A DNA stretch of 8,848 nucleotides from DASSWG01 sp035705295 (GCA_035705295.1 DASSWG010000150.1:1-8848), one strand, 5' to 3'. Positions 1 to 5,771 are shown, numbered from the stretch's first letter. A program made the numbers and translations. Notes: generated by a model not told the origin, from the letters alone.

Positions 1-4
1 TGAA

Positions 5-709
5 TCAATCAAACTCTTTTGCCCGCAGCAGTTTTCCGCGGTCATAAAATTCCAGTCGGACCAACTCGCCTTCCTTTCCAAAATAGGCCCAACGCCCGTC
101 TTTTGTTCCTTCTGAAACCGATTGCTCAATGTATTCCGCTACAATTTCGCCATTTTCGTTCGTTTCGATAACCCTGCTGAATTCAACGGTGACTTCAGGA
201 AGATAAAATCCGGTGGTTTGTAAAACCCCGGTTTCGTAAAAAGACGTCCAATTCCCTTTAAAAAGATAGTCGTGCGGAACCAACTCCTTGAAATGGGGAA
301 GGCTGTCGAGCTCTTCATAAACCCTTTTTCCCACGATGATCACGGCCTCTTTGGTAAGTGCCACCACATTTGCAATGACCGCGAGCCTTCCGTTTTTGTG
401 AAAATAGCTTACTGCCAGTTCCGGTGCCCCATTTTTGTACCTTACCACATAAGCTTCTTCGCCATTTTTCCACCATCCTTTTTCGAAACCTTCTTTTGTG
501 CCGTTTTTGTAACTTTCTTGGTATTTTAATTTCCCGTCGGGGTAATATTCGATGACTTTTCCGGAAAAAAGTTTTCCATCACGGTAATATTTAAAACCCT
601 TGCTGGAAAAAGCTTCTTTATATTTTACCACAAGCTGTCTAGGGGAAAGGGTGTCCTGGGCGGAAAGGAACGCAGGGAGCAATAGCAAAAAGGCGAGTTT
701 GGATTTCAT
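5..709 (-). CDS. Secreted MORN-variant repeat protein
   Basis: A 234-residue exported protein. Residues 1-18 form a signal peptide (charged start, a Leu-rich core, then FLSAQ). Residues 38-95 hold three MORN-variant units of the form YY.DGKL..G, YYPDGKLKYQESYKNG and GWWKNGEEAYVVRYKNG, and further units lie at about 101-110, 152-168 and 205-228 (GRWAYFGKEGELVRLEFYDRGKL). Such G-x-W/Y-x-x-Y/F-x-x-x-G-x-L repeats build beta hairpins and are common in Bacteroidota 'toxin-antitoxin YwqK-like' or MORN-variant proteins, most of unknown function. There is no Cys, so it is not a lipoprotein. It ends in KEFD with a TGA stop complete inside the window. It lies 29 bp after 739-1260, so cotranscription is plausible. 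The fold call is fairly safe; the role is unknown. Confidence 0.85.
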   Translation of the reverse strand: MKSKLAFLLLLPAFLSAQDTLSPRQLVVKYKEAFSSKGFKYYRDGKLFSGKVIEYYPDGKLKYQESYKNGTKEGFEKGWWKNGEEAYVVRYKNGAPELAVSYFHKNGRLAVIANVVALTKEAVIIVGKRVYEELDSLPHFKELVPHDYLFKGNWTSFYETGVLQTTGFYLPEVTVEFSRVIETNENGEIVAEYIEQSVSEGTKDGRWAYFGKEGELVRLEFYDRGKLLRAKEFD

Positions 710-722
710 TTATCAAATTCAA

Positions 723-762
723 GTCTTATGTCTTATGTCTAAAAGCGAAGCGGTCTTACGTC
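723..762. repeat. GTCTTAYGTC short-repeat cluster
   Basis: The 10-mer GTCTTATGTC occurs twice, overlapping, at 723-739, giving a 7-bp tandem period. A one-base variant, GTCTTACGTC, lies at 753-762. The copies are separated by an AAAAGCGAAGCG stretch. The cluster spans the gap between two genes and covers the stop codon and last codons of the 739-1260 gene. I take it as a dispersed intergenic repeat of the kind seen in flavobacterial genomes; only a genome-wide count can confirm that. Confidence 0.5.
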
Positions 763-1260
763 TTTAAAATTCCTCCCTTTAGCAAAACTCAATTTCCCGT
801 CGTGATGGTAATGCAAACACCAGCTTATTTTTTTATCGAAAAACAAAGTGTTTTCGCCACTAAAAAAAGTGTCTGAATATTTCACGATCATTTTCCAGGT
901 GGTCAACAGCACCGGATCGTCTTTTGAACCAAAGGTTTTTAGTACAAACACGTTGGTTTTAAAAACCACGCCGCGCTGGTAGAGCCATTTTTTCAACTTG
1001 TCTTCGTTCCTCCACATTTCAAAATCTTCCACCGATTCGTAACAACCCCCGCCAAAAGGTTGGTTGCCCCAAGCATCGTCGCCACAAAGAATATTCAAAT
1101 TATTGACCGTTTCAAAAACCATTTCTGAAGAAGCGGTATCGAGGAAAAACAACTGGTCTTGATGTTCGGGCGGCAGGGCTTTGAACTGCGGCGGGGCGAA
1201 AAAGAGCCAGCGGTCCGGATTGGGGGCGGGTTTTCCGGTGAGGTGAGAAGTATTGATCAT
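739..1260 (-). CDS. Hypothetical cytosolic protein, 173 aa
   Basis: I do not recognise this family with certainty. There is no signal peptide or membrane segment. The protein is rich in aromatic residues (PDRWLFFAPPQFKALPP near the start) and has a conserved-looking acidic and glycine-rich middle (CGDDAWGNQPFGGGCYESVEDFEMW, split around residues 59-83) followed by a TTWKMIVKYSDTFF stretch and a SWCLHYHHDGKLSF stretch near 146-159. The closing part alternates strand-like segments with loops. The start at 1260 is the first Met and is preceded by an A/T-rich leader without a Shine-Dalgarno sequence, as usual in this phylum. The last codons (D167-P170) are encoded by a copy of the GTCTTAYGTC repeat, so the native C-terminus may have been altered. 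It probably stands at the head of a short unit with 5-709. Confidence 0.75.
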   Translation of the reverse strand: MINTSHLTGKPAPNPDRWLFFAPPQFKALPPEHQDQLFFLDTASSEMVFETVNNLNILCGDDAWGNQPFGGGCYESVEDFEMWRNEDKLKKWLYQRGVVFKTNVFVLKTFGSKDDPVLLTTWKMIVKYSDTFFSGENTLFFDKKISWCLHYHHDGKLSFAKGRNFKDVRPLRF

Positions 1261-1297
1261 TTTAAATTGAAAATTTGTAACTAATCTGTCTAATCCA

Positions 1298-1318
1298 AAA
1301 TAAGGGATTATCTTATTT
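1298..1318. promoter_or_regulatory. Inverted repeat upstream of 739-1260 gene
   Basis: Perfect 7-bp arms, AAATAAG (1298-1304) and CTTATTT (1312-1318), flank a 7-bp spacer about 38 bp upstream of the start codon of the 739-1260 gene. On the minus strand the TTATTTTGG within it resembles the Bacteroidota -7 box with one base missing. It could be an operator or a weak hairpin; no regulator can be named. Confidence 0.3.
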
Positions 1319-1385
1319 ACAGCAATTTAACCGTAAATTTTTGCATAAAGTTCACAAAGCATTAATAACTGATTTTTAAATCTCT

Positions 1386-1420
1386 GCGTTCTTTGCGTAT
1401 TTTCCTTAGCGTTCTTTGCG
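1386..1420. repeat. GCGTTCTTTGCG direct repeat pair
   Basis: The 12-mer GCGTTCTTTGCG occurs exactly at 1386-1397 and again at 1409-1420 (11-bp spacer, 23-bp period). Its complement, CGCAAAGAACGC, matches a dispersed non-coding repeat style I know from many environmental bacterial genomes. A degenerate inverted partner (CATAAAGTTCACAAAG, near 1345-1360) lies to the left, so the whole 1340-1430 stretch may be one decayed palindromic element. It fills most of the 215-bp gap between 739-1260 and 1476-2270. No gene is visible in that gap. Confidence 0.6.
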
Positions 1421-1475
1421 ACTATTAAACCTTTGCCAAATAAGCATTTAAACACACTGATTAGTTACGGAAATT

Positions 1476-2270
1476 TTATTGTTCAACATCCACCCAGATC
1501 AATTTCGCACCTCTTTCGGCACATATTTTTTCTACGGATTTCACAGCTGCTTCCAATCTTTTTCGACGTTCTTCTTTGCTCAGGTTGAGCGCGCTGTTGT
1601 TAAAAACAATTTCGTTTTTCCCCGCCCAGTCCAGTTTTTTTCGGGTGTAGGCTTTGTCTTTGTTTTCGCCGAGATAACCATATAGTTCTTCTTCCACCAC
1701 ATCCATAAAACGATCGGCAAAAGGTGTCATTTTTTCTTCGGCATCGGCGGTCCAAATCCATTTTCCGCCTTGCTTTTGCGCCACATTGGGTTGAAAGAGC
1801 ACTTTTGTCACAAAGCCTTTTTTCCAATAATCGGAATAGGTGAAATGAAAGAAATAAACTCCTTTCAACAAAGTTTTCGTTTCTTCGGAAGCGACCAAAT
1901 TGCCGCCGTTGCAGCCCCAAACGCGGACCACCAAATCTGTTCCGCCACGGGTGCGCGCTTCGCTGAGGGCACGGTTTTCTGCAGCGGTACGGGTATCGCC
2001 CGTTCCCCAGCCATATAAACTATTGTTGCCGCGTTCCACTACATAGGCACCACAACCACCGGTAAAGCGCAATACAATGTGGCAGTCATCGCCCCCGTTT
2101 TTTTCGCACTCCGCCATAGCACGTTGATCGGCCGCGGCTTGGGTTTCATAATCCACCGCCCAACCGTATTGGTCGCCGGTTTTTTGGTCGATGGCCAAGC
2201 TGGCGTGTTGGGCGTTTACATAAAACACCGAAAAAAATGCCAAGCCAATAAATAAAATTTGCTTTTTCAT
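1476..2270 (-). CDS. Secreted DUF4189-domain protein
   Basis: A 264-residue exported protein. Residues 1-20 are a signal peptide ending VNA-Q. Residues about 22-120 match the DUF4189 pattern: a short strand with a GDQYGWAVDY turn, a helix of the AAADQRAMAEC type, a strand with C63 and C73 (DDCHIVLRFTGGCGAYVV), then a second GWGTGDTRTAAENRALSEA repeat of the same helix-strand plan and C120. The four Cys residues could form two disulfides in the periplasm. The roughly 140-residue C-terminal part (residues 125-264) is charged and has no recognised domain. DUF4189 proteins are small secreted proteins of unknown function, so this one is longer than usual. It is the last gene of a tight run with 2298-2903 and 2923-3369. 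Confidence 0.85.
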   Translation of the reverse strand: MKKQILFIGLAFFSVFYVNAQHASLAIDQKTGDQYGWAVDYETQAAADQRAMAECEKNGGDDCHIVLRFTGGCGAYVVERGNNSLYGWGTGDTRTAAENRALSEARTRGGTDLVVRVWGCNGGNLVASEETKTLLKGVYFFHFTYSDYWKKGFVTKVLFQPNVAQKQGGKWIWTADAEEKMTPFADRFMDVVEEELYGYLGENKDKAYTRKKLDWAGKNEIVFNNSALNLSKEERRKRLEAAVKSVEKICAERGAKLIWVDVEQ

Positions 2271-2297
2271 GATAAAACGATTTTATGGATTGTTTTT

Positions 2298-2903
2298 TTA
2301 AAACTTCTCGCCCGAAGCCGCACGGTCTTCCGCCCGCTTTTTGTTGGCCAAATAAGCCAAATGTTGGAAGGCTTTTAAAAGTCGGGGGCGCATTTCGTCG
2401 TCGGGAACTCTTAAATCCAACCAAGAACGGGGGTCTCCTTCGGAAAATTTGTAGGTATCGTCGTAATTGGCCACGCGGTAGATTTTATATTTTTGCTTTA
2501 TGTTGTCCCCGGTAGTTCTTAATCTTATGGCATTTCCATCTAAAGTTGCTTCGTCGAGATAATACAAATTAAAAGACGCTTCAAAATCCGCCCTATAACC
2601 TTCGCCTCCCCCATAATTACGCCCGTATGATTTGGCGGCAACACTTATCCAAAAACTTTTGCCAATCGAAAAATCCGTAATATCCGGGTCGGAAAAATCA
2701 TGTGTGACATAATGTATGCGGTACTTCATATAATCATCGACCTCCTTGATGTACTTTTTGTATTTATTGATAAAATCGCGTGTTTCCGCCCAAGTGGCAT
2801 CGCTTCGTTCGGTTTTTTCTTTTTCTTGTTGTTCTTGCGCGCAAATGCTTTGAAGGGGCGACAAGCAGATTGTTATTAATAAAATTTTGATTGTATTTTT
2901 CAT
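2298..2903 (-). CDS. Hypothetical secreted protein, 201 aa
   Basis: I do not recognise the family. The frame is open further upstream, but the start at 2903 is chosen because it gives a clean signal peptide (MKNTIKILLITICLSPLQSICAQ) and starts 19 bp after the preceding gene ends; earlier starts would overlap that gene and bury the signal. The mature part begins with a polar, Glu/Lys/Gln-rich linker, then a helix (WAETRDFINKYKKYIKEVDDYM), a strand-rich middle, and a C-terminal helix (RPRLLKAFQHLAYLANKKRAE, positions about 174-194). The 'LLKAFQHLAYL' style C-terminal helix is common at the end of Bacteroidota secreted proteins of unknown role. It sits in the middle of a likely three-gene operon with 2923-3369 and the DUF4189 gene. 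Confidence 0.8.
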   Translation of the reverse strand: MKNTIKILLITICLSPLQSICAQEQQEKEKTERSDATWAETRDFINKYKKYIKEVDDYMKYRIHYVTHDFSDPDITDFSIGKSFWISVAAKSYGRNYGGGEGYRADFEASFNLYYLDEATLDGNAIRLRTTGDNIKQKYKIYRVANYDDTYKFSEGDPRSWLDLRVPDDEMRPRLLKAFQHLAYLANKKRAEDRAASGEKF

Positions 2904-2922
2904 GATTTGAGTATTTAAAAAT

Positions 2923-3369
2923 TTAAAACGAACTGCACTCATAGTAGAAACTAAAATGGTAGCGTTGATATACCCGATAACCTTTTTCTTTAAACCATAT
3001 AATTTGTTCGTTCCTTTCTTCTTCCACTTCGCCCCTGTCTCGCCAAAGCCATGCATCTGTGACCATGATCATGTCTTCAACTGGAAAGTTTGCCTCTACT
3101 TTTTGCTCCCACACCTGATCCAGATTGTTGTAATCGTCCATCGAAAATTCATCTTCGTTAAATTCACATTTCACCACCGGGCTCACATAGACTACTTTTG
3201 GGTATCCTGAACTGGTGCCGTTAATTAAAATTTGTGGATAGGAATAAGCAAAGTTGTACAGCGTTACTTTTTCTTCCTGTGCGTGGGCGGAAAAGCCCAA
3301 AAACAAGTACGCTACTAACAAGAAACTGGAAACAAAGATGTTTTTTGTGGTTTGTCTTGAATTTTTCAT
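2923..3369 (-). CDS. Hypothetical secreted protein, 148 aa
   Basis: A small exported protein of unrecognised family. Residues 1-31 form a signal peptide with a basic start (KNSRQTTKN), a hydrophobic core and an SAHAQ cleavage region. The mature 117 residues are acidic and aromatic, with CEFNEDEFSMDDYNNLDQVWEQ in the middle and a Tyr-rich end (YQRYHFSFYYECSSF). The two mature Cys residues could pair. It is the first gene of the presumed operon continuing into 2298-2903 (19-bp gap) and 1476-2270. Upstream lies an AAATACC/GGTATTT inverted repeat that may be regulatory. Confidence 0.75.
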   Translation of the reverse strand: MKNSRQTTKNIFVSSFLLVAYLFLGFSAHAQEEKVTLYNFAYSYPQILINGTSSGYPKVVYVSPVVKCEFNEDEFSMDDYNNLDQVWEQKVEANFPVEDMIMVTDAWLWRDRGEVEEERNEQIIWFKEKGYRVYQRYHFSFYYECSSF

Positions 3370-3429
3370 GTTCGTGATTTTTAAGGGTTAATTTCACAAA
3401 AGCAAGGTTGTTCAAATTATCAATTGCCC

Positions 3430-3451
3430 AAATACCTACTTTATGGTATTT
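3430..3451. promoter_or_regulatory. AAATACC/GGTATTT inverted repeat
   Basis: Perfect 7-bp arms at 3430-3436 and 3445-3451 with an 8-bp spacer, about 60 bp upstream of the start codon of 2923-3369 on the minus strand. The position suits an operator or activator site. The run of T after the right arm could also make it a weak plus-strand hairpin, but no plus-strand gene ends here. The binding protein is unknown. Confidence 0.35.
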
Positions 3452-3480
3452 TTATGAGAAAGCTTGGTAAAGTTATTTTG

Positions 3481-3657
3481 AAACCTACAGGCTTATGAAA
3501 ACCCAGCAGGTTTACAAATAAAAACCCCGTTCCAAAAAAATTGGAACAGGGTTTATGCAAACTGGATTCAAGTTAATTAAAAAACCCTACCTCGAATACT
3601 CGGGGTCAAAAAAAAGACCTTGCGGGTTTGGAAATTGAACCTTGCAGATTAGTGAAT
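3481..3657 (+). repeat. Four degenerate ~20-bp repeat units around a terminator
   Basis: Four similar units read in the same direction: about 3481-3499 (AAACCTACAGGCTTATGAA), 3499-3519 (core CCCAGCAGGTTTACAAA), 3615-3635 (core ACCTTGCGGGTTTGGAAA) and 3636-3657 (core ACCTTGCAGATTAGTGAA). The shared core is roughly ACCTTGCAGGTTTA.GAA. Two units lie on each side of the 3522-3554 terminator. The CCTTGCAGGTTT core is typical of dispersed palindromic repeats I know from Flavobacteriaceae intergenic DNA; here the copies are decayed. Confidence 0.45.
3522..3554 (-). terminator. Intrinsic terminator after lipoprotein gene
   Basis: AAACCC-C-GTTCCAA (3522-3535) pairs with TTGGAAC-A-GGGTTT (3541-3554): 13 pairs, one mismatch and a 5-base loop. 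On the minus strand the stem is followed by TTATTTG, a U-rich tail, so it ends transcription of 3659-4330, lying about 105 bp past the stop codon. The plus-strand side has no T run. Confidence 0.75.
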
Positions 3658-3658
3658 T

Positions 3659-4330
3659 TTATGGGGTTTCCACCGAAATCCCGGTAAAATAAATTTTGAA
3701 ATCACCGGTTTCGCTTTGGTGCATTTTGGCGATTTTGATGCCGTTTTTTTCAACGTAATCTTCCCAAGTGGTGCTCATCGCGGGTTCTTTTTTTCCACTT
3801 GGAACATAGGACCATTCGCGGATTATAAACTCGTCATCGACATAAATTTTGTAGGTGTCGCCCGGGGTGTAACCGGTTGTGTTGTTGTAAGAAACCACCA
3901 CTTCGGTCATGGGGTTTTTGGAAATGGGCGCAGGAACGTTTTTCTTCGTTTGGTGCGAAAAACCCGTGTCCCATACCAAATTAAACGGGAAGAGCAACCA
4001 ATATTTGTCGTTGATGAACGCGCGATCTGTTTTTTGTGCCAAGGAATCCATTTGTGAACGTTCGTAAACCACGGTATCCGATTTCCCGATCATTTTCACC
4101 TTGTTTTCTTGTGGCCACCAAACCCAAGAACGTTCGTAATGCGAGCTATCGCGATCGACGTTGAACGTATAGCTGATTTTTTTCACTTCTTTCCAATTTT
4201 CAATCCCGTTCGCTTGGGCGATTTTTTGGAGGATGGTTTGCTTTTCATCCGAAACATCGAAATTTTTTTCTTGGTTTTTGCACCCGAAAATCATTAGTTG
4301 AAAAATAAAAAGGTAAACTATCTTTTTCAT
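3659..4330 (-). CDS. Probable outer-membrane lipoprotein, 223 aa
   Basis: Residues 1-17 form a lipoprotein signal (MKKIVYLFIFQLMIFGC) with lipid-attached Cys at C17; the following KNQEK lacks an Asp at +2. The mature protein starts with a helix (EKQTILQKIAQANGIENWKEV) and continues as alternating strands: SYTFNVDRD, RSWVWWPQENKVKMIG, TYKIYVDDEFIIREWSYVPSG, AMSTTWEDYVEKNGIKIAK and FKIYFTGISVETP. The 'A.G...W..V..I.Y.F' opening and the late 'WEDY....GIK.' strand pair resemble the half-barrel fold of LolA/LolB-like or outer-membrane lipoprotein-sorting proteins that is frequent in Flavobacteriia, but I cannot confirm membership. It is a single gene with its own candidate promoter (4353-4360) and terminator (3522-3554). 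Confidence 0.85.
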   Translation of the reverse strand: MKKIVYLFIFQLMIFGCKNQEKNFDVSDEKQTILQKIAQANGIENWKEVKKISYTFNVDRDSSHYERSWVWWPQENKVKMIGKSDTVVYERSQMDSLAQKTDRAFINDKYWLLFPFNLVWDTGFSHQTKKNVPAPISKNPMTEVVVSYNNTTGYTPGDTYKIYVDDEFIIREWSYVPSGKKEPAMSTTWEDYVEKNGIKIAKMHQSETGDFKIYFTGISVETP

Positions 4331-4352
4331 AACATTGGATTTTTACTTGTTA

Positions 4353-4360
4353 TAAAAGTA
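4353..4360 (-). promoter_or_regulatory. Candidate -7 promoter box
   Basis: The minus strand reads TACTTTTA, seven of eight positions of the Bacteroidota -7 element TAnnTTTG, with 22 bp to the start codon at 4330. No convincing -33 TTTG is seen upstream. The same box precedes the 4844-4996 gene. Confidence 0.3.
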
Positions 4361-4383
4361 CGCTTTTGTTTTCTGAAATAAAA

Positions 4384-4424
4384 AACCATCGGAAAAAACG
4401 TTAATAAAAACGTCCCCGATGGTT
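4384..4424 (-). terminator. Intrinsic terminator of the mini-membrane operon
   Basis: AACCATCGG (4384-4392) pairs perfectly with CCGATGGTT (4416-4424). Inside the loop a further ACGT/ACGT pair is possible. On the minus strand the stem leads directly into TTTTATTTC. It lies about 25 bp downstream of the 4449-4607 stop codon, and it also insulates the 3659-4330 gene from upstream transcription. Confidence 0.85.
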
Positions 4425-4448
4425 AATATCAAGATAGGAAAACCTAAT

Positions 4449-4607
4449 TTAGATTTCCTCATCGATTTCGTCCGCGGCATCTTCCATTTCGTCGCCTACT
4501 TCTTCGGCGGCTTCTTCAATGGGTTCTTCGTTGGCGGTTTCCCTACAGCTGGTCAACCCAGTTGCAAACAACCCCATTGTGAACATCAATAAAATTACTT
4601 TTTTCAT
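4449..4607 (-). CDS. Small acidic lipoprotein, 52 aa
   Basis: A short gene with start ATG complemented at 4605-4607 and stop TAA at 4449-4451. The product has a lipoprotein signal (MKKVILLMFTMGLFATGLTSC, lipobox LTSC, C21) followed by a mature part of only 32 residues. Fourteen of these are Glu or Asp (EEPIEEAAEEVGDEMEDAAD, then EIDEEI), spaced to form an amphipathic acidic helix. Short lipoproteins of this kind are common in Flavobacteriia and usually left unannotated; the function is unknown, though an envelope spacer or ion-binding role is conceivable. It is the last gene of a run with the two DUF5670 genes (37-bp gap), directly before a strong terminator. The pattern of signal, lipobox and periodic charge makes it a real gene despite its length. 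Confidence 0.85.
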   Translation of the reverse strand: MKKVILLMFTMGLFATGLTSCRETANEEPIEEAAEEVGDEMEDAADEIDEEI

Positions 4608-4644
4608 AATAAAAAATTTAAATTAAACATATTGGTTAAAAAAA

Positions 4645-4803
4645 TCAAGGCCTGCGCCCCGTTGCTAATTTATACAAAATTCCGATAATGGCAAGTACGA
4701 GCAAAATATGGATCAAACTTCCCACTGCATCACCAAAACCAATATAACCTACCAGCCAAGCAATGATCAGAATCACCACGATTAGCCAAATTAAATCTTT
4801 CAT
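4645..4803 (-). CDS. lmo0937/DUF5670 family membrane protein (copy 1)
   Basis: A 52-residue protein with two transmembrane helices, about residues 4-20 (LIWLIVVILIIAWLVGY) and 29-46 (LIHILLVLAIIGILYKL), a short GFGDAVGS turn and a basic C-terminus (GRRP). This plan, with the G..IH.LLV and final GRR signature, is that of the lmo0937/DUF5670 family of tiny membrane proteins of unknown function. The start at 4803 is preferred over the upstream Met at 4842: it gives the canonical family N-terminus MKDLIW, matches the paralogue, and leaves the conserved leader outside the gene. It is cotranscribed with 4844-4996 (40-bp gap) and 4449-4607. Confidence 0.9.
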   Translation of the reverse strand: MKDLIWLIVVILIIAWLVGYIGFGDAVGSLIHILLVLAIIGILYKLATGRRP

Positions 4804-4843
4804 AGCTATTTGTTTTTTGATAAGTTCAAAAAAATTAATCAAT

Positions 4844-4996
4844 TCATAGTCGTCTTCCAGCCAACAACTTGTACAAAATTACAATTACGGCAATTACCAG
4901 TAATATATGGATCAGGTTTCCAACGTCAAACGCAAAATAACCCAAAAGCCATGCGATGATCAAAATCACAACGATCAACCAAATTAAATCCCTCAT
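4844..4996 (-). CDS. lmo0937/DUF5670 family membrane protein (copy 2)
   Basis: A 50-residue paralogue of 4645-4803: ATG complemented at 4994-4996, TGA at 4844-4846. It has two transmembrane helices (LIWLIVVILIIAWLLGY, then LIHILLVIAVIVILYKL), a shorter FAFDVGN turn and a C-terminal GRRL. Aligned by eye with one two-residue gap, about 39 of 50 positions agree with copy 1. The leaders also match (CATACTATTTTG then a T run, against CATAGCTATTTG then a T run), so the duplication included the region just before the start codon. It is the first gene of the operon. Family members in other bacteria are often linked to stress or stationary phase, but no function is established. Confidence 0.88.
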   Translation of the reverse strand: MRDLIWLIVVILIIAWLLGYFAFDVGNLIHILLVIAVIVILYKLLAGRRL

Positions 4997-5025
4997 ACTA
5001 TTTTGTTTTTTTGATTAGTATGGAA

Positions 5026-5033
5026 TAAAAGTA
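5026..5033 (-). promoter_or_regulatory. Candidate promoter of the mini-membrane operon
   Basis: The minus strand reads TACTTTTA, one base off the Bacteroidota -7 element, 29 bp before the start of 4844-4996. A TATAAT-like hexamer lies some 10 bp further upstream (CCTATAATAAATCC), so a different sigma factor is possible. The rest of the gap (5034-5204) shows no gene. Confidence 0.3.
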
Positions 5034-5204
5034 TAAGGATTTATTATAGGTTGTTCCGGGTTTAACGTCGAGTTAACTAACATTTGTGAAATTAGCTATT
5101 TTTTTAAGATTTACACATCATTTACTCTATAATTGAAGAAGATACGATGAAATACTTGAAAATCTCTACCAATCTGAAAAAGTACACTTATTTTTGACGC
5201 GAAA

Positions 5205-5771
5205 TCAGCTTTCCAGCCAGTTTTGAACGATGGTTTTTCCGTGTGGGGTCAAAATGGATTCGGGATGAAATTGCACCGCACGCAAATCAAAATTTCGATG
5301 GCGCAGCGATAGTATGCAATTATTTTCATCGACAGAGGTGGTTTCGAGGCATTTTGGCAAGTCATGGTTTACCGTCCAAGAATGATAACGGCCGACCGGA
5401 AAGGTTTTGGGAAGATTTTTGAACAGCGGTTCGTCGTCCACCACTTGCGTCGCCAACATTGAAATTCCGTGATAAACGCTTTCCAAGTTGATCAAGCTTC
5501 CGCCAAAAACCTCTGCAATGGCTTGTTGCCCCAAGCAAATGCCCAATATGCTTTTGGTGGGCGCAAATTCTTTGACAAGGGCTTTTAGCAATCCCGCTTC
5601 GTCGGGCAACCCGGGACCGGGCGACAACAATATTTTGTCATAGTTTTCGGCTTCCCCCATCAAAAATTGGTCATTGCGTCTAACTTGAACATCGCAGGAA
5701 AACGCTTCCAGGTAATGCACCATATTATAGACAAAGGAATCGTAGTTATCAATGACCAATACTTTTTTCAT
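5205..5771 (-). CDS. trpG: Anthranilate/aminodeoxychorismate synthase component II
   Basis: Class I glutamine amidotransferase, 188 residues, full length for the family. It hydrolyses glutamine and passes ammonia to a chorismate-using partner (TrpE for anthranilate, PabB for 4-amino-4-deoxychorismate) in the cytoplasm. Visible motifs are the N-terminal IDNYDSFVYN (8-17), the oxyanion-loop LLSPGPG (48-54), the nucleophile elbow GICLGQQ with C79, the YHG at 100-102, GRYHSW (127-132) and the catalytic pair in FHPES (H169, E171). The whole triad is present, so it should be active. Neither trpE nor pabB is adjacent, so which pathway it serves cannot be decided; in many bacteria one subunit serves both. 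The symbol could equally be pabA. It appears to be a single gene, and no terminator was found after it. Confidence 0.93.
   Translation of the reverse strand: MKKVLVIDNYDSFVYNMVHYLEAFSCDVQVRRNDQFLMGEAENYDKILLSPGPGLPDEAGLLKALVKEFAPTKSILGICLGQQAIAEVFGGSLINLESVYHGISMLATQVVDDEPLFKNLPKTFPVGRYHSWTVNHDLPKCLETTSVDENNCILSLRHRNFDLRAVQFHPESILTPHGKTIVQNWLES

Noticed and set aside
1600..1920. Open frame of 106 codons on the minus strand
   Set aside because: Out-of-frame shadow inside the DUF4189 gene, Arg-rich with no motif.
2904..3056. Upstream extension of the 2298-2903 gene to an earlier Met
   Set aside because: It would overlap the preceding gene and place 51 unrelated residues before a clean signal peptide.
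3604..3619. GGTC-A8-GACC as a hairpin terminator
   Set aside because: Only four pairs and no T run on either strand; the stem at 3522-3554 is far better.
4804..4842. Longer start for DUF5670 copy 1 (MINFFELIKKQIA...)
   Set aside because: The extension covers the leader duplicated before copy 2, and the family begins at M(K/R)DLIW.
5147..5197. Plus-strand micro-ORF of 16 codons (MKYLKISTNLKKYTYF)
   Set aside because: Too short, no ribosome-binding or promoter support, no motif; likely chance in an AT-rich gap.
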